From the NCBI GenBank assembly GCA_006384855.1, contig VCJN01001726.1:1-64000 (forward strand): a stretch of 64,000 bases of DNA, written 5' to 3'. The stretch's first letter is position 1. The number at the start of each line of letters is the position of its first letter. The position numbers were made by a program, and so were the translations under genes. The notes beneath the pieces are model-generated. The model was given only the letters and a program-made list of their open reading frames with translations, made no database searches and was not told the origin of the DNA. This DNA is from Tetraselmis striata (lineage: Eukaryota; Chlorophyta; Chlorodendrophyceae; Chlorodendrales; Chlorodendraceae). Below, one piece after another: positions 1 through 11,540 of the stretch.

Positions 1-240
1 TCGGTGTAATTTCGCAATGTTTATTGTTGAAGTAGCACGGCGTAATGGATACGGCGAGTGAATCCGGGATAATGTGTGCGACAAATGTGCGCGCGCAGCG
101 TTGTGCGGCGGTGTGCGGCGGTGTGCGGCGGTGTGCACCGATGTTAATATATTGTGAATATTATATCGGCCGTAGACGATCAGGTCTGGCAGCACCGCCC
201 GTGCTTGTAAATAAGCGACAATGGGTCTAGTCTCCCGCTA
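1..240. other. Non-coding left edge
   Basis: No gene is visible. Around positions 100-145 there is a short run of gtgtgcggcg-type units. Confidence 0.4.
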
Positions 241-1400
241 GTCTGTGCACCGCAAGTGCACTCCGCAAGCCTCGCCTCCATCCGCGTCGGAACCGGTAGT
301 AAGTGTTGTTGTGTGCGCACATCGTGACAACATTACACGGTGGCAATTGCAATTATTAGCGGTGGATAATGTGAAGGCGTTTTCGAAATCGACAGAGAAT
401 GAGGCGGTGCTGGCGGAGTGCATTGGCGGTGCATAGAATAGCGTGTTGCTGGGGTTTTGGCTGCATCGGACGCCGTATTCCCACCCATCCGGCACGGAAT
501 GTCCGGTTTTCACACATTTGTGTGTTAATAAAGCAGTGTGAATATTACGCGTCTCTTACGCCGGGTGGATGGGCATCCGGCGTCCGATGCACCCCAATTA
601 TTTGCAGCACGCTACTCTACGCACCCCCAACGCACTCCGCAAGCCTCGCCTCCATCCGCGTCGGAACCGGTAGTAAGTGTTGTTGTGTGCGCACATCGTG
701 ACAACATTACACGGTGGCAATTGCAATTAGCGGTGGATAATGTGAAGGCGTTTTCGAAATCGACAGAGAATGTGGCGGTGCTGGCGGAGTGCATTGGCGG
801 TGCACAGAATAGCGTGTTGCTGGGGTTTTGGCTGCATCGGACGCCGTATTCCCACCCATCCGGAACGGAATGTCCGGTTTTCACACATTTGTGTGTGAAT
901 GTAGTGTGAATATTACGCGTCTTTTACGCCGGGTGGGTGGGCATCCGGCGTCCGATGCACCCCAATTATTTGCAGCACGCTACTCTACGCACCCCCAACG
1001 CACTCCGCAAGCCTCGCCTCCATCCGCGTCGGAACCGGTAGTAAGTGTTGTTGTGTGCGCACATCGTGACAACATTACACGGTGGCAATTGCAATTAGCG
1101 GTGGGTAATGTGAAGGCGTTTTCGAAATCGACAGAGAATGAGGCGGTGCTGGCGGAGTGCATTGGCGGTGCACATAATAGCGTGTTGCTGGGGTTTTGGC
1201 TGCATCGGACGCCGTATTCCCACCCATCCGGCACGGAATGTCCGGTTTTCACACATTTGCGTGTGAATATATATAGTGTGAATATTACGTAGGCGTCTTT
1301 TACGCTGGGTGGATGGGCATCCGGCGTCCGATGCACCCCGAATCTCACCAACACGCTACTCTACGCACCCCCAACGCACTCCGCCAGCCCCGCCTCTTTC
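241..1400. repeat. ~370-bp tandem repeat array, three full copies plus a partial fourth
   Basis: The landmark ctccgcaagcctcgcctcc recurs at 261, 635 and 1003 and in diverged form at 1379, giving periods of 374, 368 and 376 bp. Copies are nearly identical apart from small indels. Each unit contains an imperfect inverted repeat with 31-nt arms, for example 462-492 against 561-591. Open frames of 60-150 codons on both strands repeat with the array and have no recognisable domain, so I treat the array as non-coding satellite or transposon-derived DNA. Confidence 0.85.
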
Positions 1401-2282
1401 CGCGCAGGTCCTACGTTCCATTGTATGTATATACATACGTACATGTACTGCTCCGAAACCAGCCCAAACTTAATGAGTGCACAAGTGTAAATGGGGGGGG
1501 GGGGGGGATGTGGCGGCGGGGCATCCACTCACACATACCCCGGCGATGCATGACAAATATTACATGCCGTGGCGGGTCGGCGGGCCGACCCGGCGGGGGG
1601 GGGGGGGGGGGGGGGGGGGGGCGTCTATTCAACTACACGTGCGACAGTGTCGTTTCGTGGAGCAGTATATGTGCCCGGCCTCATTTATACCGCCCCCTAC
1701 CTGCGCTGCATGGTCTACCCCTACGAATTACTTAGCACAAACCGCCATTACTTAATAGGAACCTAGCACAGCCAGGCTTATATGCCCGCTTTCCCGATCA
1801 ACTTCTACGCACTTTCCGTCCCTCAACCGCCGGACATGGGGGTTAAGCCGCCAGCCTCGGCAGTTGCTTAGCCAGAGTTGGCATCCCGTACCGTGTCCAT
1901 GGCTTCGCAGCTCTGCCGCTGGCACACGCCGAGTCCGGCGCTTGCTGCCGCGGGGTTGCGCACGCATGCACGCACGGTAATACGCCGCCGACGCCGCCAC
2001 GCTTACTTCCACCACCTTCGCCAGCCGCAGCTTCGCACGCCTTTCCGCCGACATACGAAACGCACGAATCCCCCCCCGTCCCCGCGTCATGTATAATATA
2101 TTCGAGGCGACTATGCGGGGCGCAGCACACGCCGCGGCGTGGGTCGGCGGAGCGACATGCGGCGGGAGCCCTAATGGCCGGGCAGTATCCACACCCACAC
2201 AGGCACCGCCGCTCACCTCCGACGCGGATGAACCGCCTCCCAAAGGAAACATGCCGGTTGGTGGTAAGCCCAGCAGGCGTGC
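1401..2282. other. Gene-free stretch with G-runs
   Basis: Contains long G-runs near 1491-1507 and 1594-1621 and GC-rich sequence with overlapping open frames in many phases. No domain, motif or splice pattern supports a gene. Confidence 0.5.
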
Positions 2283-2984
2283 GTGGGGTGCCGGCGCCGG
2301 TACTGGTGCGACGGAGCTGTCGCGTCAGGAACCGCACCGCATGTGGAGCAACACATGGCGGTGCCGGCCCCACCTATGTCTAGGGCCACCTCCTCACAAC
2401 ACCCCGCCACGACGGCGTCGGCCACCGCCGACGGCGCCGTTGCGGGGGGGGACGCCCTGCCAGGCGACGATGATGCGCCTGGTTCGCCGCGTCAGGAGGC
2501 GGAGGAGGCCGTGGTCGAGGCGACTGATCGGGCTGATGGGGTTGTCGAGGCGAGCGAGGCTGCGCTCGCGCCACCCACCCCGCAGCCACCTGCGGGACAT
2601 GCCGACTTGCTCGTCGCCATGTTGACCGGAGCACTACGAGCAGTGGCGGGAGGCGGCCACATGCACTATCATGTGCGTGTCCTGGCCGGACGCCCGTCAT
2701 GCGTGGACTGCGGCCAACGGACGGACCGGGAGTGTTGCTGCGACGGCACCCCGGCTTTGTGCGGCCCCAAGTACCCATGCATGGCGACCCATCAGCGGGC
2801 AGTCCCCTGCCCGACCACGGCCACGAAGAGGGCGGAGTTCCGCCATGTCAGGGACGCGTTCCACGACGCGACTCGCGCCGCCGTGTGTGAGGCTTCCGAG
2901 AAGGCACGCGCGGCTGGTAGGGTGCGCAAGGTGAGGCGGCGGACGGCCCAGGAGCTGAAGGAGAGCGAGACATGCCGTCAGTGA
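2283..2984 (+). pseudogene. Transposase-like C-terminal fragment with Cys-rich zinc ribbon
   Basis: An open frame of 233 codons. The N-terminal half is low-complexity Ala/Pro/Asp/Glu-rich. About residues 139-170 hold a dense Cys cluster (SCVDCGQRTDRECCCDG, then ALCGPKYPC and a following His). This spacing resembles the Cys-rich zinc ribbon that ends piggyBac-type transposases. A Lys/Arg-rich tail follows. No DDE catalytic part is present in frame, so it is at best a fragment. Two more Cys clusters of the same kind follow immediately downstream. It could also be a domesticated small zinc protein; the frame is open but unsupported by splicing or context. Confidence 0.35.
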
Positions 2985-3026
2985 GGTCGGGCGCAATGTC
3001 ATTGGGTGGGGCACACGGACGTGTAA

Positions 3027-3364
3027 CACTTGCACTTTGCGCGTACTGCTGGGTTACATCCAGGCTGCGTCACACTATGCAACCGGAAAGGCTGCGTTGC
3101 TATTGCAAACGATGCGACGCCTCACTCTGTAGCAACCGCTGCCGCGCCTATCCCACAGCCGCTGCCCCCCCCCCCCCCCCCCCCCCCCCCCGGCGCGGGA
3201 TCCCCGCCATCAGCAGCTTGCACTTGCACTTTGCGCGTACTGCTGGGTTACATCCAGGCGGCGTCACACCGGAAAGGCTGCGTTGCTACTGCAAACGATG
3301 CTACGCCTCACTCGGTAGCAACCGCTGCCCCGCCCATCCCACTCGGGATGCTGAGAGCAGCTAA
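3027..3364 (+). repeat. Duplicated ~130-bp unit encoding a zinc-ribbon-like segment
   Basis: Positions 3027-3160 and 3218-3346 are two close copies of one segment separated by a C-run and a short spacer. Each encodes a Cys-rich peptide with core LRCYCKRC followed by further Cys in copy 1 (CSNRC) and a partly lost pattern in copy 2 (GSNRC). The spacing resembles the C-terminal zinc ribbon of piggyBac-like transposases. The second copy is frame-shifted relative to the first within the longer open frames, so no intact gene is claimed. Confidence 0.5.
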
Positions 3365-3560
3365 AGGGCACCGGGGGCGGGGCAAGAGGGAGCAGGGCCA
3401 ATGATTGTGGAAGAGCGGGGACCCGCTTGCATGCCATCGTATTATATCTTGCACAATATCTGTTGCTGCACTCATATCTCACATCACTAGCTTAGCTATA
3501 GTGATTCCCCCCCCCCCCCCCCCCCCCCCCGCACCGCGTACGCACAAGCCTGGGTATACG
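3365..3560. other. Spacer with C24 run
   Basis: Nothing coding is seen. A C-run lies at about 3507-3530. Confidence 0.4.
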
Positions 3561-3935
3561 CATCAACTGCCCGCCGGGATGAGAAACTGGTATTGGTAGT
3601 GTGTCTGTGGGGTGGAGGGGGGGCAAAAGAGCTGCCAATTGCTGCCAAGCTGGTGCGTTACATTGGGGCAGGCGCTGGGCAGACAATTGGGGCTCGCTTC
3701 AGAGCATTGTCTAGTGCCTATGCGGCTGCGCCGCGCCGTCGCATGCAGACTCTGCGGGCTCACCAGCACCGCCACCTCAGTCATGCGGCCCTGCATCCCG
3801 CAGCCCGCCGCCGTCAGCCAGATCAGAGGTATCCAGAAGCCAGTGCTGGGGTTGTTGCGGCATGACCGCATAGTTTTCAGCGGCTGCCGTCCACAGCTTG
3901 TAATGCATCCCTTTCCGCCGATTCCGCTGTATGCG

Positions 3936-4074
3936 CTGTCTTGGCGCCGCGCTGCCCCGGCCGCCGCGCCTTGGCGCCGCGCTGCCCCGGCCGCCGCGCC
4001 TTGGCGCCGCGCTGCCCCGGCCGCCGCGCCTTGGCGCCGCGCTGCCCCGGCCACCGCGCCTTGGCGCCGCGCTG
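3936..4074. repeat. 30-bp minisatellite, about 4.6 copies
   Basis: A unit beginning cttggcgccgcgctgccccg is repeated head to tail inside the frame above. On the minus strand it encodes Ala/Gly/Arg-Gln-rich decapeptides. The copies differ by only a few bases. Confidence 0.85.
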
Positions 4075-4394
4075 GGTATCGAGTCCTCCCCTCCCTAATG
4101 AGCGCGTCCACCTGCGCCTTGCGCTCGGGGCCGTCCTCCTCCGTCACCACATTCTGCAACCCCCACCGCGTGACGAACCACGCAGCTCCTTGCATGCGCT
4201 TGTACATGTGCCCAAGCACCGCCTGGGGACGCGAAGCTCCTTCTCGGTCATGATCGCCTTCACCCGGGCCTCCTCGAGCAGCGGACCGGCGTTAAGAATG
4301 GAAAACGTTTCCATGTGGTGCAAGCAGTCCTCCATGACCCAGCCGGACTGCACCGTCACCTTGCCTGACCCTGCAGTCATGGAGGGGAATGCCG

Positions 4395-4453
4395 TCACGC
4401 CCACGCCCACGCCCACGCCCACGCCCACGCCCGGGGGGGGGGGGGGGGGGGGG
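4395..4453. repeat. (CCCACG)n microsatellite followed by a G-run
   Basis: About six hexanucleotide units lead into a ~21-base G-run. Confidence 0.85.
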
Positions 4454-5310
4454 TTACCTTTCGATACTTGGACACTGCAAACGAAGGGCGCAACCCGCGT
4501 TCAAAGTTGCTGGGTATCGGGACTAAAGCCTGGCGCCGGTCTTCCTGCTTCATAGCTCGGAATCCAATGTGGCCCTGCACGGTGACAAATTTCCTCCAGA
4601 AGTCCCTTCCCAAGCCAAAAAAAAACAGGTGGAACGGCGCGAGGGGGAAGAGGTTGATCATGCTGACATAGCCCAGGACCACATGCACATGGCACACGCC
4701 ATGGCAGCCAGTGTTCTGCTTGGCCTCCGCCAGCCGGGTTGTGTTGAACGCACGCCGGGCAAGGTGCGTGATTCACTGGACAAGTCATCGCCTTGATGGA
4801 CGGTTACCAAGCGAGCCTCCCCGTCCGCATCCACAGGGGGGTGCTCCTGGGCAGCCGCCATAGCCTCCACAACCTGCCACGCCGACCGGGCGGGTGCGTG
4901 TGATTCCATACAACCGAAGTTGAGTGGTGCCACCAGCACGCAGGCCGGGCCCACTCACCTCTGAACGCAGAAGGTCCACAATGTCACCGTCTCGAAAACA
5001 GCGCGCCACTGGGTCGCCCCGCCGTAGTCCTCCAACACCCACTCGGTAACGACGCCGGTTATCACGCCGTAGTGCCATACTCCCCGGAACTTCTTGGCGA
5101 TGACCTTCATGTAGAAGTCGCCGGGATCGCCTTTCCATATCACGCCCTCATCGCGGCCACGCACGCGCGTCGATGTCCATACCGTCTTCGCCAACGGGGT
5201 CCTCCCCCACGCCCATCACATCGTCCACCTTCGAGCCGCCGTCGTCCGAGACCGGCGCCGGCGGGCCGTTTCCGACGGCTGCAGCTACTCCTGCTGCCGC
5301 GCTTGTTGCT

Positions 5311-5352
5311 GATGTTGCTGCTGCTGCTGCTGCCGCCCCTGCTGCTGCTGCT
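5311..5352. repeat. CTG-rich triplet tract
   Basis: Repeated ctg/gct triplets encode poly-Ala on the minus strand in the BED-finger frame. Confidence 0.7.
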
Positions 5353-5726
5353 TGTGATAAGGCGGCCTTGCGGCGCAACTTAGCCGCACGCTTCAACGAG
5401 TGGCTACAGTTAGGGAATTTTAGGAAGTGCCGCTCTCGCGCCGTCCTTTCACTACTACCCGTCACGATGCCGTGGCAGTGCTTGCATGTGTACACGCCAT
5501 CCTTCGACACACTCGCTATCCATCCCTTTGCCGGCATGCCTGCTGCCGCGCGCGGGGGGCGGGGGGGGGTGGGGGGGGGGGTTGAGAGTTGGGGTGGATG
5601 TAGCCCACCACCGGCAGGCAACACAGATGCGAGTGCGCGGCTGTCCGCGCTTGATTCAACGGTGAGCGGCGGTGACCGTGAGGCGACCCCGTACTTCATG
5701 CGCGTGCTGGGGCGTTGCACAATCAT

Positions 5727-7319
5727 CAGCAGTTAGGGCGGCTGCATTAAAACGCGCACCTACGAACACCACCTACCGCCTACCACCTACCGTACCACCT
5801 ACATCCGCCCACACCTCCGCCCGTCGTGCCGCACATCGCGGCACACCGCGGGGTCAGCGGTCAGCGATGTGCGGTCAGCGATGTGCGGCGATGTGCAATG
5901 AGTGCGTACATCCGCCTGTACTTAGCCCGGGTGCTCCGCGTCGGCGGGCGACACGCGAGCCCGCGTGCGCATATCAATTTGATGAAATTATGGAAACGAG
6001 AAATTCATATAGTACTGTACAGGTCGCGCGCGATAGTCGTCGCTACTGGGTATGAAATCCACGTCCCTCGTCCGTCCCGTATCGTCCCCGTATGTCGTCG
6101 TTCGTCACCAGTAGGGCACATTTACGTCACATCTGAATCTCACAGTGATGGCGATCATGACTGGCTTGGGGCGCGTGTATATCCCGGGACAGCGGCTAAG
6201 AGGTCCACCCTTATCTGCCGCCCGATTGGCACACCCATAAGGGATTCGCGTTTTGTTGACACCATACGCGTTTAGGGCCGAAACCGCTCGAATAGAAAGG
6301 CAGCTTAGTCAAATTAGAAGGCATAATAGTGTACGATTTCCCCGTAGCATGTCCGTCGGAGCCTGTGCCATCGGTGCGAAGTTTATGGTGAGGGCGGCGC
6401 TCAGATTGGTTGCTGCGGGTTCGCCACGGAGATCCCGCAGCACGCCGCCTACGCGGCCGTAGCGGTAGTCGCGACCCGCCCACCATCGCCGCATAAAGAC
6501 GAGGTACTTCTGGCGCTACGGGCGGTCGTGGTGTCGGTGGTTGACAGTCGTGGGCTTGCCAGAGGCTATAGAGCATGGGCAATGTGCCGCGCGATGTGCG
6601 CGTCGCGTTGCCGCAGGTGCACACTTTACTAACTACGGCGAGAACCGCATGATTGTTGGATCTTATACTCGGGCAGTTTTCGCAACATCGTACGGGTTAC
6701 CGCAGGAATTGCTGTGAAGAACATAGTCTTCGTGAAGCAATCGCCACACACGCAGCAACTAACACATTCTCTTGATCACCGGTTCCCAATTCTCTTCGGC
6801 AGCGGTCCAGGCCGCCTTACTTGCCCGAAAGGATACGGCGCTTCATGAGTTCCATGAGTTGAGCTCCATGAGTTGCGACGCCCCATGGCACACCACTACT
6901 CGGCGCCGGCACGGCCGCGGCGGGTAGTGTTGGTAGGGGGTAGTCACGGGCGCTCACGCTATTGCGATACATGGTAAATTGTCCGCGCGACTGCAACATA
7001 GCCGGCTTGCGACCTACGTTGGCTATTGCGTCGTCACGGACCTTGTGAGGCGTTAAAGTACAGTGTCGTGAAACCCGGAGCGATTGCGGGTACACGTGCG
7101 AGGCGCGATGTGGATCCAATGTACTATAGGGATGGCACAACATGCTACTCGTAGCAACATATTACGGAACGCAGGCGGGCCGGGCACGTCATTTCGACTA
7201 CTGAGCCTAGCAGAAAAGTACACGGTAGATACGGCGATTACTCACCCATTCCTTGGAAAAATCGTGATTATGGGCTATTACGGTATAATTACGAGACAAT
7301 CCGGGAGGCTAGCGCATGC
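5727..7319. other. Gene-free stretch
   Basis: There is a short array of cctaccacctac-type units at about 5760-5810 and gcgatgtgcgg units at about 5860-5900. The remainder has no domain, long frame or repeat that I can name. Confidence 0.45.
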
Positions 7320-7965
7320 TGACGCATGAGCAAAAGAAGGCGGGCGGCATCATCAAGCACAACACCAACCGGTCAAGAACATGGCCGCCACGCAAGCCTT
7401 CACCGGCGACATCGTCAACGAGGGCAGTAGCCCGGAGCCCCCAGCCAAGAAGGACAAGCAGCCCGCCTAGCGCCGGTGGCTGGAGTGCCGGCGGCCCGCG
7501 GGATGCCGGCGGGCCGCCGGGACCGGGGCGGTGCTGGGCAAGGTTGGGCGGTGGGCCGTTCGGGTCGCGGGCCGGCCGCCAGATCGCGATGGCAGTAGCC
7601 GCTGCCGCCACCCGCGAGCAACACGCCCGCCGCCGTGGCGGTCCCGGCCGAAACCAGATGTAAATATTGTAATGTATTCCGCCCCCAAGTGTTGCGCGCC
7701 TCGCCGCCCACTGCGACGCGCTATCGCGCAATCGCGGATTAGGCAAATAGCAGCGAGATTGTCGGGCTTCTAGAGCCAGATGCAAAATAGATCACCGCGG
7801 ACAAAGCGTCGCAATGACGTGTGATATATATGCGCCTGATGGAGTTTATTACAAGTATGTCACGAAATGACTATAGGCAAGTGTCATTATATTGGTAAGA
7901 TTTCGGGGTAAATACAACGTATTACATGCTAATTGCGAGGCGGTCCGGGAGCCTAGTTGTCCGTA
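7320..7965 (+). repeat. Dispersed repeat A, copy 1 (remnant of a mobile-element gene)
   Basis: Similar over about 650 bp to 9030-9700. Both copies encode the conserved peptide AGGIIKHN and, further on, a C-x2-C segment (RCKYCNVFRP here). Protein-level similarity across the pair, with stops and shifts in both, points to a decayed transposon gene. Family unknown. Confidence 0.55.
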
Positions 7966-8005
7966 CCCGACGCAATGCGTGCCCATATCTTGAACCCAAC
8001 ACCCG

Positions 8006-8007
<2 letters not shown>

Positions 8008-8040
<33 letters not shown>
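8008..8040. repeat. C33 homopolymer
   Basis: An uninterrupted C-run of about 33 bases. Confidence 0.9.
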
Positions 8041-8042
<2 letters not shown>

Positions 8043-8365
8043 GGATCTGACATGGGCACTCGCGTTAAGAACGCCTCCGTTGACGGTCCGCCATGCCATA
8101 TTTCCACGAGCCGGAGGCTAGAGTCCGCCCTGAAATGTACAGTGAGCCGGCGGGTGGCTTACATGACTGCATAGGGAGCTTCAATTTCACAAGCGTTGAC
8201 CGCCCCGTGCTGCGTTTTGAATGTTGCTCCTACAGCTGAGGACAAGGCGATGCTGGCGGCGGTCTTTGACGAATGCTAGCCGCGTGACACTCAGACGGGG
8301 ATCCCTTACCCTGAAGAAGACGCCGAGGTTTTCCATATCGCCGCGCCCCCGTACACCGAGCGGAT

Positions 8366-8869
8366 ATGCTACGCTACCGCCTTCAGCATCTGTGCCGGCT
8401 ATACACAGCCGAAAATCACTGCTACTACGCCAGGGAGACCGTCTTTGCCGCGTTCCGAGATTACACACCCTCCCCCTTCCTCCCAACCCCACTGCGACCA
8501 TCTTCGTGGGTTGTGCTGAAGGCGCACCTTGTGTTGTCCATAATGAAGCAGTGGAACGTGAGGAACTATCTCACTCGGCACTACTTCCGAGACGTGGGCA
8601 AGGACGCCCAAGGAAGAAAGAAGGGACCGTCGTTGCCAAGCGAGGACCGACTCGTGAAAGCCTGCGACCTTGCAGAGGCATGGTAGCATATTGAGCTCGG
8701 GAAGTACTACAAAGCCGGCATGTGTCCCCCTTCTAGCGTGGCGTTCAAGGGCGAGGAGGAGGTCTGCGAGGTGACGCCGCACTCGGAAGCCGCAGGCGAG
8801 CCGCGGTTGTTTTCGCACTTGTTCGATCACACAACCACCGCCGCGACAAGCAATCAACACGCGTATTGA
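8366..8869 (+). pseudogene. Unrecognised protein remnant with one in-frame TAG
   Basis: The frame from 8366 reads protein-like to a TAG at 8684-8686 (SEDRLVKACDLAEAW, stop) and continues in the same frame (HIELGKYYKAGMCPPSS, FKGEEEV) to a TGA at 8867-8869. In another frame just upstream (about 8300-8400) there is a further protein-like stretch (PYPEEDAEVFHIAAPPY), which suggests a frameshift as well. I do not recognise the family. Position among transposon remnants suggests a dead mobile-element gene. Confidence 0.4.
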
Positions 8870-9029
8870 TTTTCGTAATTGTTGTGTCAGACCCCCGCCT
8901 TGTCCCTACGGTTGGCGGTAAGCCGATCGTATCGAGTGTTCAGCGCTCGTCGGCTACGGCATATCCGGCCGCGGTGAACTATATACGTCGTGGCGCTGCC
9001 GCTTGCATGCACCATCGCCCGTCGCGAGA

Positions 9030-9700
9030 GCTCAACGCCATGGTGGGCGCGCTCAAGCATCATAAGAAGAGGGCGGGTGGCATCATCAAGCACAACATCA
9101 ACGCGGTCAAGAACCTGGCCGCCACCGACGCAAGCCTTCCCCGGCGACAACGTCGACGAGGGCAGTAGCCCGGAGCCCCCGGCCAAGACAGCCAAGCAGC
9201 CCACCAAGCCGGCGGCTAGAGTGCCGGCCCGGGGCCGCCGGGGCGGTGCTAGGGCAGGTCGGGCGGTGGGCCGTTCGGGTCGCGGGCCGGCCGCCAGGCC
9301 GCCATGGCAGCACTAGCCGCTACCCGCGATCAGCAGGCCCGCCGCCGTGGCACAACCGCCAGTATTGGCCCCGGCCGAAAGCAGATGTAACCACTGTAAT
9401 GTATTCCGCGCCCCACTTTTGCGCGCCTCGCCGCCCACTGCCGCGCGCTATCGCGCTATCGCGCTACTGTCGCGCATCAGGACGCGAGATCGTCGGGCTT
9501 CTAGAGCATATGGCAAAACAGTCCACCGCGGGATATAGCGTCGCGATGACGTGTGATGTGCGCATGATGGAGTTTATTACGAGTATGTCACGGAACGACT
9601 ATCTACAAACGAGTGTAATTGTACCGGTACGATTACGGAGTAATTAAGGGTATTACCCGCTAATTTCGATGTGGTCCGGTAGACTGGTGTTGTCCGCATA
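9030..9700 (+). repeat. Dispersed repeat A, copy 2
   Basis: Diverged second copy of the element at 7320-7965. It keeps AGGIIKHN, GSSPEPPAK and the C-x2-C peptide SRCNHCNVFR. Copies are in the same orientation, about 1.7 kb apart. Confidence 0.55.
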
Positions 9701-10714
9701 AATTGGGGTTAGTTGTTAGTTCCGTAGTTCAAGAGTTTTATTCGTAGTCAGATTATTGCGTCAACAACTGAACAAGGGGGGGACTTGATATCTGCCTTTA
9801 TTATTTTCGCCGGTTCCCTGCTTCCTTCCTTCACGGCGCCCCGGATTTTAGAAGGATTGGGAAAGTTTCACTGGCGTCAAGCCCTCCTTCGTATTGCCTT
9901 TTTGTTGCACATGTAATCCTGATCGAACTCCCGAAATGCTTTGCTCCGCGGGATGGGGCTTGCCCCAACTCGCAGTAATACTCGATTGGGCCGACGCCCA
10001 AACGGGTAGGGCGGACCTGTCTTGGTCAGTGCCGGGTATTCTAATGGCAATGTTTTAGAAGGCAATCCAACAATGTTCCAAGCGTGCGGCCGTGCGTCGG
10101 GATCAAATCTTGCCGTCAAGTCGTCCACTCAGCTCGAATCCCTGATGGAGCTAGCTATTCCGGGGCCATGCCCTCAAATTGCGAGGATGCCCCTTGAGCC
10201 CCCGCTCCCACCCTCCAGCACCATAACATTGGAGGTTCCGAGAGGTTGAGCAACTCGGGTGTGGGTACAACGCGGGCGAGGGGCACGGGGCTACACTTAT
10301 TATGTGCATCGCATGGTTCCCCAATTACCAGCGCCATCCCAGGCTCGGGCCACACGCAGCGAAGCCCCTCCACCTACGGCCGAGTGTTGACGAGGCGTGC
10401 CTGGCTATGACACGCAATATGCTCGGAGAGGAAAGTTCATAGACTAGACGGGAGCCGGTGCGGCGGGGCACCGCCGTGCTCAAGATATAGTCCCTAACCA
10501 CCTGAGAGGGTGCATGTAGTGAGCTCCCTAGGAAGGGGTGAACTACATGGGCCGGGCCATTCCTAGCTATGTGAGATCGTATATTATGGAGCTAGTATGG
10601 GAGTGAGCTCCGCGGCTCGGGGGTTGGTGGAACGGCATGCCGCCCTCGTGACTGCCCATGTTTGTAAAAATATGATCTCGATGCACGTGTGGTATTGACC
10701 CCTTAACGCTTCGT
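9701..10714. other. Gene-free stretch
   Basis: No supported frame, repeat or RNA gene is seen. Short open frames here lack any domain. Confidence 0.4.
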
Positions 10715-11540
10715 CGCTCTACTACGGATGGCTCGAACCGGAACGCCAAGGCCTTCGTCGTGGATCATCTGCCCATCTGCCCCGTCGCGAACTACAAGCA
10801 CCGCATGCATACCGCTTTCAAAAGTCTATGGGCTTCCGTGGCGATTGAAGCGGGGGCGGTGCTCGTCCGGGACCGCTCGGGAGTCGGCGACTTGACCCTT
10901 GAGACGAGTGGGCTGTCCCCAGCGGACCGCTTGCGGCCGTTAGATTTGACAATGGCCGGGCGGTGGGGGGGGGCATGGCGTGCGATTACATGACCGATCT
11001 CGCGTTCGCGTCCTCCACGACCCCCATCACTTGGGGCAACGACCCCCGCTGCGGGGATCGCGGCGACCGAGGCGGAGCACAACAAGCTGGCGGCGGACCG
11101 GGCGCCTTCCGCCCCAATGCATGGCGTTCACCGGTTCGTACTACTATGTTGTGGTTGAGGGCCGCGGCCACCTCGGAAAATCCGCTTTAACGGTGGTCTA
11201 CATCTTCGCGGTGTTACTTGCTGTGCGCGGCTTCCCTGGCGGTCCTTCCGCCCCGACTTCATGCTTCCTTCGTGGTCAGTCCGTCGAAGCTCTTCGAAAC
11301 CGTCGCGCACGCGGCGGGGGTTGTTGCAACGAGCGAGTCTATGTTTGCGCGTGCATGGTACCTTGCTTGGGTGGCATTCTCTCTGCCGGAGTGCAGACGG
11401 CCAAGCTTGATGCGTCTGCCCGTGCTCATTCCGCACCCTCTTATGGTGCTGCTTCCACCGTGCAATTGTTGTAGAGGACGTTTCCTATTGCCTTTTCATG
11501 TGGTTTCCTGATCGCCTTTTGCAGCTAGCTCATGAAAATA
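10715..11540 (+). repeat. Dispersed repeat B, copy 1 (mobile-element remnant)
   Basis: Similar along its length to 33775-34640. Both encode the conserved peptide VDHLPICPVANYK / VDHMPVRPVANYK followed by LWASVA. Both end with a pattern gatcgccttttgcagctagctcatg (this copy, about 11510-11535), which recurs at other element ends in the window. Frames are broken in both. Family not recognised. Confidence 0.55.

Larger units (their letters stand above)
3563..5726 (-). pseudogene. Probable transposon-derived gene: BED-like finger plus Tudor/agenet-like segment, broken into frames
   Basis: Reading 5726 downward, the first frame has a Pro/Ala-rich leader and then a BED-like zinc finger (YTCKHCHG, then RERHFLKFPNC: C-x2-C...H...C), followed by poly-Ala. 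The next frame (5194-4955) reads KKFRGVWHYGVITGVV...WVLEDYGG, which looks like a Tudor/agenet-type beta-barrel, and ends at a good donor (gtgagtgg near 4960). Further minus-strand frames at 4697-4395, 4428-4144 and 4219-3563 look protein-like (for example FVTVQGHIGF, and WFVTRWGLQNVVTEEDG) but do not join cleanly. I infer a DNA-transposon gene, possibly hAT-like because of the BED finger. The catalytic core is not identified. It may be a spliced gene with introns I cannot place, rather than a pseudogene. Confidence 0.4.
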
